NCBI GenBank assembly: GCA_029834535.1
Contig: JAQMWT010000572.1
Span: 124,001 to 188,000 of the forward strand
DNA from: Chrysophaeum taylorii
Lineage: Eukaryota > Sar > Pelagophyceae > Pelagomonadales > Pelagomonadaceae
Length of the DNA: 64,000 nt
Direction: 5' to 3'
Position 1 is the stretch's first letter. Every line of letters begins with the position of its first letter. A program made the position numbers and the translations under genes. Below the pieces are notes generated by a model. It was not told the DNA's origin, ran no database searches, and saw only the letters and a program-made list of their open reading frames with translations. Shown piece after piece: positions 43,353-53,444 of the stretch.

Positions 43353-44765
43353 ATGTCCTCATCTTTGGTGTTTAACAATCTCAAGCTCCAGGGGCATGGG
43401 TCTCTGGGGACAATGTCAGTGGACGAGAAGGAGGTGCGATGGGTGCCACGGTCGGGGACGGCGAAGCACATGGGAAACATCGGGCGGGCATTCTGGGCCG
43501 TGTTCGGGAAGTACGGCGCGCTGAGCTTGTACGACAAGGACGGAGAGCTCGGAATGCGGGTGGACGGGTTCCGGCGGAGCGACCGCGACAAACTCGAGGA
43601 CGAACTGTCGAAGATCGGCGTGGACCTCGACGAGCGCGAGTACTCGAGTCAGGGGACGTGGCACGGATCGTTTCACTTCGAGGCGTCGTCGCTCGTCCTC
43701 GACAACGATCACCGCGTCCTCGAGCTCGATTTGCGGACCGTCTCGCAGTGCGTGCTGCCCGCGAACACCAAAGAGCCCAAGGAGTTGACGATGCAGTTCG
43801 TCGAAACCGACGCCGGCGACGCCGACGAACACCAGCTCGTCGAGATGCGGCTCTACGTACCAAATGTCGCCGCTACCGAGGACGAGGAAGGCCAGGTCGA
43901 CGACGTCCCGGCAGCGGCGCGGCTCCAGCAGCAAATCACGCGGATCGCTAAGACCGACACCCACGGCAAAACAATCGCCGAGTTCGCCGACGGCACCTTT
44001 CTCGTGCCGCGCGGCCGCTACGCGGTCGAAATGTACGGAACTTACTTCCGGATGCACGGTAACATGTACGACTACAAGATCGCCTACACCGACGTCGAGC
44101 GGTTCTATTTATTACCGCGCGACATGAACTACATCTTCATACTCTGTTTGGAAAAGCCGATCCGCCAAGGCCAGCAGCGATACAGTTACTTGGTCTGGCA
44201 GCTCAAGACGACCGAGACCGAGCTGGAGATCAACTCGGATATCGACGGCTTGGAGCGCGAGGGGCCTCTCTACCAACTCGTCGCGCGCGTTTTCAAGGTC
44301 TTGGCAAGCAAAAAGATATTTTCCGTTGGAAAGTTCAAGACGGCCGACGACCGACACCAGATATCCTGCAGCGTCAAGGCCAAGACGGGCCACCTCTATC
44401 CTCTCGAGAAGTCGTTCGTTTTCATTCACCAGCCGACCCTCGTGCTGCGGTTCGAGGACATTTCGTCGGTCGAGTTCGATAGGTTCAACAAAGCCTCTCG
44501 GAATTTCGATTTGAAGGTCACGATGAAGTCCATGGGCGAGACTAAAGTCGAGGAGCACATCTTCACGAACATCGAGCGCGAGCACTACTCGCCGCTCCTG
44601 AAATTTCTCGGAGAAAAGCGCCTCAAGCTTCTGGGGGTCACCGAGGAGGAGCCCAACAAACGGGCGAACTTGGACGAGATTCTCGGGGAGGACGACGACG
44701 ACGACGATGATGACCACGACGATGAGGAGGAGGAAGAGGACGGCGACTTCAACCCCTCGAAAAAG

Positions 44766-44797
<32 letters not shown>

Positions 44798-45326
44798 AGA
44801 TGAGGAAGAAGAAGAAGAAGAAGAAGAAGAAGAAGCCCCCAAGTCGTCGTCGAAGAAGCGCAAAGAGCCCCCCCCTCCCAAGCCCAAGCCCAAGCCCAAG
44901 AACAAGAAGGCGGCGACGGCGGCGGCGGCGTCAGCGTCGTCTTCTTCCAAGAAGACGGCGTCGTCGAAGAAGTCAAAGGCAAAAGCCGAGGCGGCGGCGT
45001 CGTCCAAGAAACCGGCAGCGAAGAAACGCAAGAAGGATCCCAACGCGCCCAAGGGCAAGATCTCGCCATACATATTCTTCTCCACTGCGAAGCGCCCCGA
45101 AATCAAGGCCGAGAATCCTAGCATGTCCACGACCGACGTTTCTAGGGAGCTCGGCAGACTGTGGAACACCATGACAGCCGAGAATAAGCAGCCTTATGTC
45201 GACCAGGCCGCCGCCGACGCAGAGCGATACGACACAGAGATGGCCGAGTACAAGGCCAAGGCCAAGGAAGAGGAGAAAAACGACGAGGACGATGATGACG
45301 ATGACGACGACGAAGACAGCGACTAG
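43353..45326 (+). CDS. SSRP1: FACT complex subunit SSRP1 (Pob3) with HMG box
   Basis: Nuclear histone chaperone subunit that, with SPT16, opens and restores nucleosomes during transcription and replication. A single exon of 657 residues. Order: N-terminal dimerisation PH-like domain (about 1-110: FNNLKLQGHGSLG, VRWVPRSGTAKHMGNIGRA), middle tandem PH domains (about 195-440: FLVPRGRYAVEMYGTYFRMH, YKIAYTDVERFYLLPRDMNY, LVLRFEDISSVEFDRF), an Asp/Glu-rich segment (about 445-500), a basic Lys/Ser/Ala linker, the HMG box (about 560-630: KDPNAPKGKISPYIFFSTA, LGRLWNTMTAENKQPYVDQA) and an acidic tail. It is the animal/plant layout with the HMG box fused, unlike yeast Pob3. The acidic tracts are coded by GAC/GAA microsatellites (44690-44835). 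It converges on the next gene with 35 bp between stops. Confidence 0.97.
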
Positions 45327-45361
45327 AAGATAATTAACCCATTGTGTGTGTGCGCGTAGCC

Positions 45362-46336
45362 TTAACATAATTTAGAGGTGGTGTCGACGCGAGTCCATCC
45401 CGTAGAGGGGCACAGGGCTTCTCCGAGGGCCTCGCGGCACTTAGGACCGTGAACGATACCGGCGATGATGCCGGCGCCTTGGAGGAGCCGCGGACCGGGG
45501 CGCGCGAAATACGAATTGGCGTCGCACGCGAAGACGCGGCCCGTGCGGACGGCTCGGAGGTCGCGCCACCACTGTTGTTTCTCGTTAAAAGCCTCGACGT
45601 CCCTCTTATTTCTCGCGACGTCAAAGCCGCAGCATGCGACGATAATTACGTCCGGATCGTACGCGACGAGCTGCTCGGGCGTCCAGGCCGCAGACCGGTC
45701 GCCGGACTTGGCCATGTCGTAGGCGGCGCCGGCGATCCGCATCATGCATGGAATCCAGTGACCACCAGTGAAAACAGGATCGATCCACTCGCAAAAGGCG
45801 ACGCGCGGCACCGGCGATGCCCGGTGCTTCTCGACCGCGACCCGAATCGCGTCGAGGCCCGCGCGAACATCAGCGACGGTCCGGGCAGCGGCGGCCGTCG
45901 CCCCAAAGACGCGGCCGACGGCTTCGACGGTCCCGATGACGTCCTCGAGGGTGCCCGGCTCGAGGTTGACGATCTCGGGCTCGCCGGCGACGAGCCGCGC
46001 GCACGTCGACCCCACGACCTCTCTCGAGACGGAACACACGTCGCAGAGCGACTGGGTGACGACGTGTGTTGGTTGAAGCGCACGCACCGTCTCGAAATCA
46101 AGACCGTACAGCGAGTGCCCTTGCGACAGGCTTCCCACCACAGCTCGATTGATCTCGTTCTGTTCCATCGTGTGCGGCGAGATGTCGCTCGTCGTGCACA
46201 CCTTGCGGCCCCGCACCGCCTCCTCCGGCCAGTCGCACTCGTGGGTCACGCCGACGATCCGATCCCCCAGACCGCACGCGGCGACGACTTCCGTCGCCGA
46301 CGGTATCAACGTTATGATGCGCGGCACCTCGCCCAT
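45362..46336 (-). CDS. BtuF/TroA-like (helical-backbone metal receptor) binding protein, cytosolic
   Basis: A 324-residue protein of the periplasmic cobalamin/siderophore-binding-protein fold: RIITLIPSATEVVAACGLGD and IVGVTHECDWP at the N-terminus, YGLDFETVRALQPTHVVTQS in the first lobe, a long linking helix (about 140-175), VAFCEWIDPVFTGGHWIPCM, PEQLVAYDPDVIIVACCGF in the second lobe, and FACDANSYFARPGPRLLQGA near the end. Bacterial homologues bind vitamin B12 or related compounds and have an export signal; none is present here, so it is a cytosolic version. Such proteins in algae and plants are thought to come from bacteria. Two Cys in DVCSVS and the HECDWP motif are typical of the B12-type subgroup. 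B12 binding itself is inference. No intron. Confidence 0.85.
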   Translation of the reverse strand: MGEVPRIITLIPSATEVVAACGLGDRIVGVTHECDWPEEAVRGRKVCTTSDISPHTMEQNEINRAVVGSLSQGHSLYGLDFETVRALQPTHVVTQSLCDVCSVSREVVGSTCARLVAGEPEIVNLEPGTLEDVIGTVEAVGRVFGATAAAARTVADVRAGLDAIRVAVEKHRASPVPRVAFCEWIDPVFTGGHWIPCMMRIAGAAYDMAKSGDRSAAWTPEQLVAYDPDVIIVACCGFDVARNKRDVEAFNEKQQWWRDLRAVRTGRVFACDANSYFARPGPRLLQGAGIIAGIVHGPKCREALGEALCPSTGWTRVDTTSKLC

Positions 46337-46421
46337 CGGCGGAGATAATATTCTGATCTGGTTTCCTTTGGTATCTATCGAGAAGAAAGAGAAGGATACT
46401 TTTAGTACTTTACTAGTACTT

Positions 46422-48050
46422 TAGAACTCTTCGCCGGAGAGGAAGCGCTGGAAGAAGCTGAGGGCCGCCTTTGGCTGGTACCTGCGACGGATGTCGGGAA
46501 TGAGACGCCAATTGACGTACTGCGGGACCATATGGCCAGCGAGTCGTATAGTGAGAAACATGAAGTCGTCGCCCGCGGCAGAGTACACCTTGTCGAGGAC
46601 GTCGTACGTCGTGACCTACAGACCGCGGAAGGCGCATGAGTCAGAAGAAACCAGAAAAGCACGCACGTAGCCGGCGGGCGCGTAGGACGAGGCGTCTCGG
46701 TCATACCAAGGATGCCAGGCGCGTTTCTCGGTAGCGTAGCCGAGGTCGACCATCGACGTCGTCCACTCCTCGTTGCCGACGTACGGCACACCTTACGCAA
46801 AGGAAGTCTCTCTCTTTTGGGATATGATGTGAAGCGAACTCACAGAGATCCGCGTCGCCGTTATAGATGAGCACGCGCATGTGCTTGAGGAGCTCTGGGT
46901 ATAGCGTGATCGAGGCCGGGCCCGACTGATCGTAGCGAAAGCCCGAGCCCGGCGCGGTCAGATGCAGCGCGGCTTGCACGTCGGCACGCGTGAAGTACGC
47001 GTCGAGCGCGGGATCGCTCTCGCAGTTCCAGGGATATCCCGCGTAATAAGGTGTCGCCTCGTGCATCATTTCCCGGAGTTTGGTCTTGAGCGAGGTTCCG
47101 GCCGCGAGCCGGCGTCGGTCCGCCAGCTTCAAATTGCAATCGTCGTACACGTTATACACGTTGTACTTTCCCACGGCATCTTCGGCCGCGTCCAGTTGCC
47201 CGACGCACTCCTCCCCGAAAACGTCGATCGCGTCGTCGTCGTCGTCGCTGTTCGTCGTGATAGACCAGTTGCACACCGCCTGGATACTCTGGTAGAGACG
47301 CTTGGATATGAGACCTTTTCCGTAGTAAATCTCGATGTCGTTCTGCTCGGCGTGATAGCCGTTGCATCTCACGGTGTCGGTAGTACCCCCCCAGCACCCG
47401 TTTCCGACCGCGACGCCCGAGAGATTCTTCCCGACGACCTCGGGGTGCGCGACCATAAAGCTCGCGATGTTGGGTATATATTGACCCGCATAGCTCTCGC
47501 CAACCAGGTAGAGCTCGCGGTTCCCAAACTCTGGGAACGCCTCAAAAAAGGCCCTTAGAGTGTGGGCGTACGCGACCGCCTGAGTCTTGTCCGTCCAGAA
47601 GCACTCGTCCTGCGTGACGCCCGCCTTGGAGCAATTCGAGAATCCAGTTTTCGCGTCGGCGACGGTCGAGCCCGCGGGCGATTCGAGGTACAACATGTGG
47701 GCGGCGTTGTTCCACGCGTGTTCGAGGTTGAGCACGGGGCCCCGCGCCATGAGCTGGAACGGACCCATCTCGGTCCAAGCGCCGAAGATAGACGACCCGC
47801 CGGGCCCGCCCTGGTGCCACACCGCAACTGGACAGTCGGCAGCTCGGCACGTGTGAAACTCGTAATGAATGACAAGGTTGTCGTAAGGGAGGGAGTCATC
47901 CGGCAGGCTCACGTTCAGATAGCCACTGTACACCTCAAAATCCATCGACCCGTTTCCGAAATACTCCTCGAAACCGGGGATACTCGTAACCTTGTCGCCG
48001 GCGGGCGCTGCGGCGACCACGGTGGCTAGCAGCCACCACGCACCCACCAT
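46422..48050 (-). CDS. Secreted/vacuolar serine carboxypeptidase (family S10)
   Basis: Removes C-terminal residues from peptides in the lysosome, vacuole or outside the cell. Starts at the ATG at 48048-48050 with a signal peptide (MVGAWWLLATVVAAAPAG). Three exons: to 46844, then 46791-46667, then 46615-46422; introns of 52 nt (46792-46843) and 51 nt (46616-46666), both GT-AG. Hallmarks: SGYLNVS, the substrate-site VWHQGGPGGSSIFGAW, catalytic Ser in GESYAGQYIPN, catalytic Asp in LIYNGDADLCVPYVGNEEW (formed across the first splice) and catalytic His in RLAGHMVPQYV. Several N-x-S/T sites and paired Cys fit a secreted glycoprotein. About 510 residues, normal for S10. An Asp run from a GTC repeat lies at about residue 275. 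Confidence 0.93.
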
Positions 48051-48225
48051 CACAAGAATCAACCAATTACAAACAACGATGCCGTGAGTTGTGGATGTGT
48101 TGCACTTTTACGACTTTAAGTTAAGGGTAAAGTAAAAAAAAAAAACTTCACTCTGAGGTGGCAAGGCGTTCAAAAAAGAATCTAGTACTAGGTTATCGAG
48201 TCGAGCGTAAAGTAAAGTAAAGTAA
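48051..48225. other. Flank of the carboxypeptidase gene with A runs and (AAAGT)n tract
   Basis: Short upstream region of the carboxypeptidase gene. It holds a run of 12 A (about 48135-48146) and AAAGT units up to the SINE-like insertion. The change from GC-rich gene space to AT-richer repeat DNA takes place here. Confidence 0.5.
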
Positions 48226-48385
48226 CATCGCGGTCTCCTCATCGCATGGCGACAAGCTTGATGGTCGCTCTCCGCCGACCGACCTTTCGGCGCTCCTCGT
48301 CTACAGGCCCGTGATTCCGGACTGGCTCCTGTCGGTCCGGCCTGGCTCCCATGCTCGGGAGAGGCCTGAAGTTAGTTTAGTTAGT
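48226..48385 (+). mobile_element. SINE-like element, 5'-truncated copy
   Basis: About 160 bp nearly identical to the 3' part of the element at 51448-51803, ending in the same GGCTCCCATGCTCGGGAGAG block and a TTAG-type tail. It is bracketed by a long direct repeat of about 22-24 bases (TCGAGTCGAG then GTAAAGTAAAGTA) at about 48196-48220 and 48386-48409, which looks like its target-site duplication. Confidence 0.65.
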
Positions 48386-48510
48386 TCGAGTCGAGGGTAA
48401 AGTAAAGTAGAGTAAAGTAAATTAAAGTGAATTAAAGTAACGTAGGCACGCAATCTTTTTCGTATCCGCCGTATCCATGGCACATTCGCAAGCCGTCGGC
48501 TCACAAGAGC

Positions 48511-48922
48511 CCAGAGAGCTACACTATAATGTGTACGACGCTGGAGTTCCTCGTACCACATCTTACGCTCCTTCAACATGAGGGTTTTCTCTCCGCAATA
48601 CGGCACTCCCTCATACTTCCCCCCTTCCTTACCCTTCCGCAATTATTTCTTTCAAGACTATGAAGATCCCAGTCTGAAGCTTCTTTCAGCAAGGGGAAGT
48701 CCTCCAGGTGCGTACCGTTAGGTATGGGGTTTTCTGCTTAATTAGCAGAAGCTTCGTTCCTCGTTGTCAGTGTAAAAGCTTCTATGGGACCTAATGTCCT
48801 TAAGGAGCTAGGGCCTAAACCCCTTCCTTGTGTAGTAGCATGTGACAAGCGGAATAGTCTGTACACGCCTAAGACCGCACGCGGTCTCTACCATGTACCC
48901 GGAGAGGGTCAAATATCTCCAG
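48511..48922 (+). repeat. Copy 1 of a 410-bp direct repeat
   Basis: About 90% identical by eye to 53030-53444. Both copies start at CCAGAGAGCTACACTATAAT and end at CTCCAG. The last 140 bases keep an open frame (CVVACDKRN, ARGLYHVPGEGQ), here with an ATG at about 48783. Beyond 48922 this copy runs into a short GGGCCCAG tandem and loses the frame, whereas copy 2 continues into a 700-codon ORF. Confidence 0.8.
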
Positions 48923-49437
48923 GTCATGGGCCCAGTCTCCAGGTTATGGGCCCAGATGCGTAGGTGTGTCAGCCCAGCTGTGTTGTGCGTATAATGAAGT
49001 GATCAGTTTACGCCTGATTACGAGTACAACGCGACAATGTGTTTGGCGGTGGTCTACTGTACATATTTGTTATGCGACGGTGCGTGCCCACCAGTTAAGT
49101 TGGTTTGTGGCCGAGTTGGGTCGGCCATTGGTCACGTGCACTCACATAACTAACAAAACTAAATTTCCCCTACACATGCCGCGGAAACTTGTGTGGGTTT
49201 TGCCCTCCATTCCCCAACAAAAGACTGACTGCTAGAGAATTAATCCATTCTTCAGTCTCAAGTCACCATGTTTAAATGGCATGTTGATTTGTTTGGTCTT
49301 GTACATAAACCCACGTTTAAATATATCGTACTGTACATATGCACCCGCACATGAGAAACCCATCATTCCTATGTGTCGAATCTGTCTATCAATCCTCTAA
49401 CCTATCTTGATAGGCCACAACACTTCTTCTAAGAACA

Positions 49438-51447
49438 ATGTCAAGACCAAAACCAATATCCACTACGGATATTCTCAAACAAGAGCAAACTCTAGTTGAT
49501 AAACTCCACGAAGGTCTCCGCTTTCAGGACAACTCAACTAAGGTCAGTTTGCAACTTGAAATGCTTCGTAGGCACATGACATGTCCATACGCCGACACAT
49601 TGTTTGCGTTCGATTCGTATGAGGCGTTCATCCGGAATGTTCCGGAATACAATCAAATTCTTGATAGTGAAGTCGAAGTCATCTTCTCAAGATGGAAGGC
49701 CGAAAAGGTTAATGAACTCCATCTTCCAGATGAAGATGCATTACCAGAACACCTAAAGACATGGCATATTAATCATACCCATCGACTATCAGCCGATGAG
49801 CGTAATGATCTTGAACGACTCTTCTTTCACGAGTCCAATAGCATTGTTCGTCCCGAAACAAACGAGGACGTAAAACTTGTACTTGATCACTTAAACACTC
49901 AACTCCCTAAATTAACTGTGTATTATTCGTCTCTAACCAATATATCCTTCTCAGGTCTTTCTAATGCCGACTGGCAGAAGTACTGCGAGACCTACGCGGG
50001 ATTCCTCTACACGTTCTCTAATTCAGAGTCACAAAATAGTCCCGCCCTCGCTATGTGGGCACAACTCAAAGAAATCTACGCATTAAACGCGCATCCAAAT
50101 AAAACCAGAGCAATAATGTTATTGTCTTACTACTACTACGAAACCGTATCATGTACGGACGTTACTGAACTTAAATCACAGTTCAATCGAATGTCGTTAA
50201 ATGTTAATTGGTACGCTCGTGTATTTGTCGAACAAATTCTTGCTTTTCAAACTCAGGCTAGGCAGTTAATAAGGATGAGGCTTCGATTCAGTTTAATGAC
50301 TCAATCATAGCCCTCGAGGCCCACTATGAGATTTATCGCTTGTATGCAAATCCGTCAGACCACGAACGCTATTCGCAATCCTCATTAGAATGGTGTAAGC
50401 TCTACGAGTCGCGTTCTGGAAACAACTCTACTCGTTATCCCGAAATTTTAAAGCTAGAGAATCCTACTGACGTTCGCCCGTTGCTGGAATTCCTATTAAA
50501 AATATATAATGAAACGAAGTTTTCAACCAACCGACGCCTGGATAAACCAGCATCCTGGATTCCCTACATCCCAGGTACTACTGCAACGAAGCCTCCTAAA
50601 GTATTGTTGATGGATACTATTCAGCAGTCTCACGACTCTCTAAATAACGCATATTCATTGTTAGCTACAGTTGCTGGCCAATCCGGTTTCAACGCTCGTA
50701 AACTGCGTAATGCTAAAGACAAAGCGTCTACAATCTCGCCTAGGGACACGTCATATTATCGTCCACCCTCAAATTATAATGCTAAGGGCACTAGCTTCGA
50801 CCGTCCCGTTTACTCACAGACCACCAACCGCAACTCTCGCTCTAATATGTCTTTAATGGATCGGGCTACTTATCAGGTCGACCGCCTTCGCCATCTGTTT
50901 GGTAAACTGCAGGACGCGAATCCTAATCCTTCTACCGATGCTAAAACGGTACAGGAAGAAATGAAGAGCCTGTTCAGTACCCTTTGGACCACTGCATCCC
51001 AAACTTACACGCAAACCCTTAAGCCTGAGGAAGCCACTCAAGTGCACCTATATCTATCACGTGTCGATACGATGTCTAACACTATATCAAACTTCCTCGA
51101 GACCGACAAATTATCTCACATCGCAGAAGACAAGAATGAAGTTGATACATCTGTTCCCACGGAGCCCCCCAATGATGCGGAGCAGAGGGGGATTAATGAA
51201 ACGGAAAAGATGTTTCATACCTTCCTCTTTATTAAAGATGAAGAAATCGACAATATTCCACAACCATTACTGCAGCACAAAAATGCTAAAGCTCAAAGCG
51301 CTATTGTCCGTCGTCAAGTACCGGAAGCTCCTCAACATAAATCTGAGCCTTCTAGTAATCAACACGACGGAGAGCATGAAGACGGCACAGAACCTCCTAG
51401 GATTCTTCCAAAATTAGATAATGGTTTTACTCTCGCTGTTGTGCCTT
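49438..51447 (+). pseudogene. Gag-like ORF of the Copia element, frameshifted
   Basis: Begins at ATG 49438 (MSRPKPISTTDILKQEQ) and reads about 270 codons, then shifts frame near 50255-50270 and continues (FNDSIIALEAHYEIYRLYAN...) to 51447, where a SINE-like element interrupts it. Alpha-helical, Ser/Asn/Thr-rich, no CCHC zinc knuckle seen. The position just after a possible 5' LTR and the length (about 670 codons) suggest Gag, but no sequence family is recognised. Confidence 0.5.
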
Positions 51448-51803
51448 ACCCTGATCGCCGACTGCAGTTGCGATGGAGGACGGTGCCTCATGAATCCTGA
51501 GCCTTACGAGGGCATCCGCCCTCCCAGCGTAGGTTGGCACCTATTCGCCTCCCGGGCGGGCCGGTTGGCAGCCGGAACGTTCGCAGTGGGACGGGGTATG
51601 GCCGGGGGGCGAAGACGGAAGGTTATCGGCGAGTTGGTTGTCAGTCACACCGCGGTCTCCTCGTCGCATTGCGACAAGCTTGATGGTCACTCTCCGCCGA
51701 CCGACCTTTCGGCGCTCCTCGTCTACAGGCCCGTGATTCCGGACTGGCTCCTGTCGGTCCGGCCTGGCTCCCATGCTCGGGAGAGGTCTGAAGTTAGTTA
51801 GTT
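51448..51803 (+). mobile_element. SINE-like element, full-length copy with 10-bp target duplication
   Basis: Flanked by perfect direct repeats GTTGTGCCTT at 51438-51447 and 51804-51813. The 356-bp body starts ACCCTGATCGCC, has GCGATGGAGGACGG near the head and CGCCTCCCGGGC in the middle, and ends GGTCTGAAG followed by TTAG units. Removing it reconnects the surrounding Copia frame at the duplicated bases. No protein coding capacity of its own is evident; whether it has pol III boxes is unclear. Confidence 0.8.
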
Positions 51804-51813
51804 GTTGTGCCTT

Positions 51814-52312
51814 CCGAGCAAACGCAAAGCTTTATGACGCAGTATGTCTTTGGTCAAAGCTCGACTCATGCGTGCTATGCAACTATGCTGAAGTTGTAGA
51901 ATGAGTACATCTTACCCATAAAGACCACACCGGGATACGCAGACACTTGTGCTTCACAACATGTCGTCAACTACAAGCGCTATGCTGACCCACTGCATAT
52001 CGTTGAATTGCCAGAACCCTTGTCGCCTGCCATCCAGACGGTTACGGACACACAAAGTATCACCACGCATCACCACGCAATGATCGTAAGAACTGTTATT
52101 CCCGCTCTCCCAAAGCATCCCAATGTCGGCTACGTCAAGCTCGACGTTGCACTATTCCTGCCTAAGCAGAATCAACACAACGATCCCGATCTGCACATCA
52201 TAAGTATGACCCAGTGGGGAGAAGATAAACTTGGTATACATCTTTATGGGGCTGAGTTTAAAGGACAGTCAGCCATTCAAAGCACATTTAATGACAATGT
52301 CAAAACTACTTT
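51814..52312 (+). pseudogene. Copia fragment between two SINE-like insertions
   Basis: About 500 bases of Copia interior. The frame continuing from 51447 ends at a stop near 51900 (after ACYATMLKL). An open stretch at 52008-52331 (VIPALPKHPNVGYVKLDVAL, DLHIISMTQWGEDKLGIHLY) is protein-like but unrecognised. Confidence 0.4.
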
Positions 52313-52323
52313 GTTCAGATTAA

Positions 52324-52717
52324 CTAACTAACTAACTTCAGACCTCTCCCGAGCATGGGAGCCAGGCCGGACCGGCAGGAGCCGGTACGGAATCACAGAG
52401 GAAAATCACGCAGTTGGGGCAGAGGCGAGGGACGAGGACGGACTTGTTGATGGTGTACCGCCACTGCGCGCGGTCTTATGCGAGGTCGTGCAAAAGCGTC
52501 GCAGGCCGCGGACGTGTTGGTCCACGAACAATCGACCTGTCCGTCGCGTTCTGCCCAACCGAGCGAACCCCATCCCAGCGCGGACTTTCCGGGTGCTAAC
52601 CGGCCAGCCCGGGAGGCGAGCAGGCACCGTCTCACTCCGGGACGGCCGGGGCCGCCGCAGGGAGCAAGCGTGTTAGGCGCCGTCCTCCATCGCAACCAAC
52701 GGTTAGCGATCGCAGGG
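52324..52717 (-). mobile_element. SINE-like element, second subtype, minus orientation, 11-bp target duplication
   Basis: Flanked by perfect GTTCAGATTAA at 52313-52323 and 52718-52728. Read on the minus strand it has the same head (ACCCTGCGATCGC, TTGCGATGGAGGACGG), a CGCCTCCCGGGC block and the same last 60 bp plus TTAG tail as the 51.4-kb copy, but a different middle of about 150 bp. So there are two subtypes sharing ends. Confidence 0.8.
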
Positions 52718-53029
52718 TTCAGATTAAGCAACCTTTTACCCGCGCTTCCGGTCTATTCGCTGCAGCAAGCTAAAGCGCGAAAGATGGAGCTTCGTTCTTT
52801 ACAATTTAAATTGTGTGCTTTCAATGAGCAACGTGAGATGCTAAAACTCTACTCCAAACTACTGGAACGTGTAATCTACGTCCCGTGGCTTAAAACCATT
52901 TTGGAGTCCATGCATTCGCAGTTGCCCTATATTCGCAAGCATTTTTCGCCCCCCGTGTGACGCAAATTTAACCCTAGTTTGCTTCGCACTGTAACATCCA
53001 ACTCCAGCTCACGTGTACCTTCTGTAACT

Positions 53030-53444
53030 CCAGAGAGCTACACTATAATGTGTACGACGCTGGAGTTCCTCGCACCACTTCTCACACTCCTTCTACATGA
53101 GGGTTTTCTCTCCGTAATACGGCTTTCCCTCATACCTCCCCTCTTCCTTACCCTTCCGCAATTACTTATATCAAGACTATGAAGATCTCAGTCTGAAGCG
53201 TTCTTTCAGCAAAAGGGGAAGTCCTCCAGGTGCGTACCGTTAGGTGCGGGGTTTTCTGCTTAATTAGCAGACGCTTCGTTCCTCGTTGTCAGTGTAAAAG
53301 CTTCTATAGGACCTAATGTCCCTAAGGAGTTGGGGCCTAAATCCCTAACTTGTGTAGTAGCATGTGACAAGCGGAATGGTCTGTACACGCTTAAGACCGC
53401 ACGCGGTCTCTACCATGTACCCGGAGAGGGTCAAATCTCTCCAG
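53030..53444 (+). repeat. Copy 2 of the 410-bp direct repeat
   Basis: Matches 48511-48922. The 3' part is the beginning of the 53330-55469 coding frame. In this copy the ATG of copy 1 is ATA, so the frame has no early ATG. Confidence 0.8.

Noticed and set aside
44690-44835. GAC/GAA tracts in SSRP1 as an independent microsatellite or assembly artefact
   Set aside because: They encode the acidic segment expected at this position in SSRP1.
51541-52625. The facing SINE-like copies read as one foldback/TIR transposon
   Set aside because: Each copy has its own perfect target duplication of different sequence and the middles differ, so they are two independent insertions in opposite orientation.
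48511-53444. The 410-bp repeats as the two LTRs of a complete element
   Set aside because: The downstream copy is part of a coding frame that continues for 2 kb, and the ends lack TG...CA; kept as plain direct repeats.
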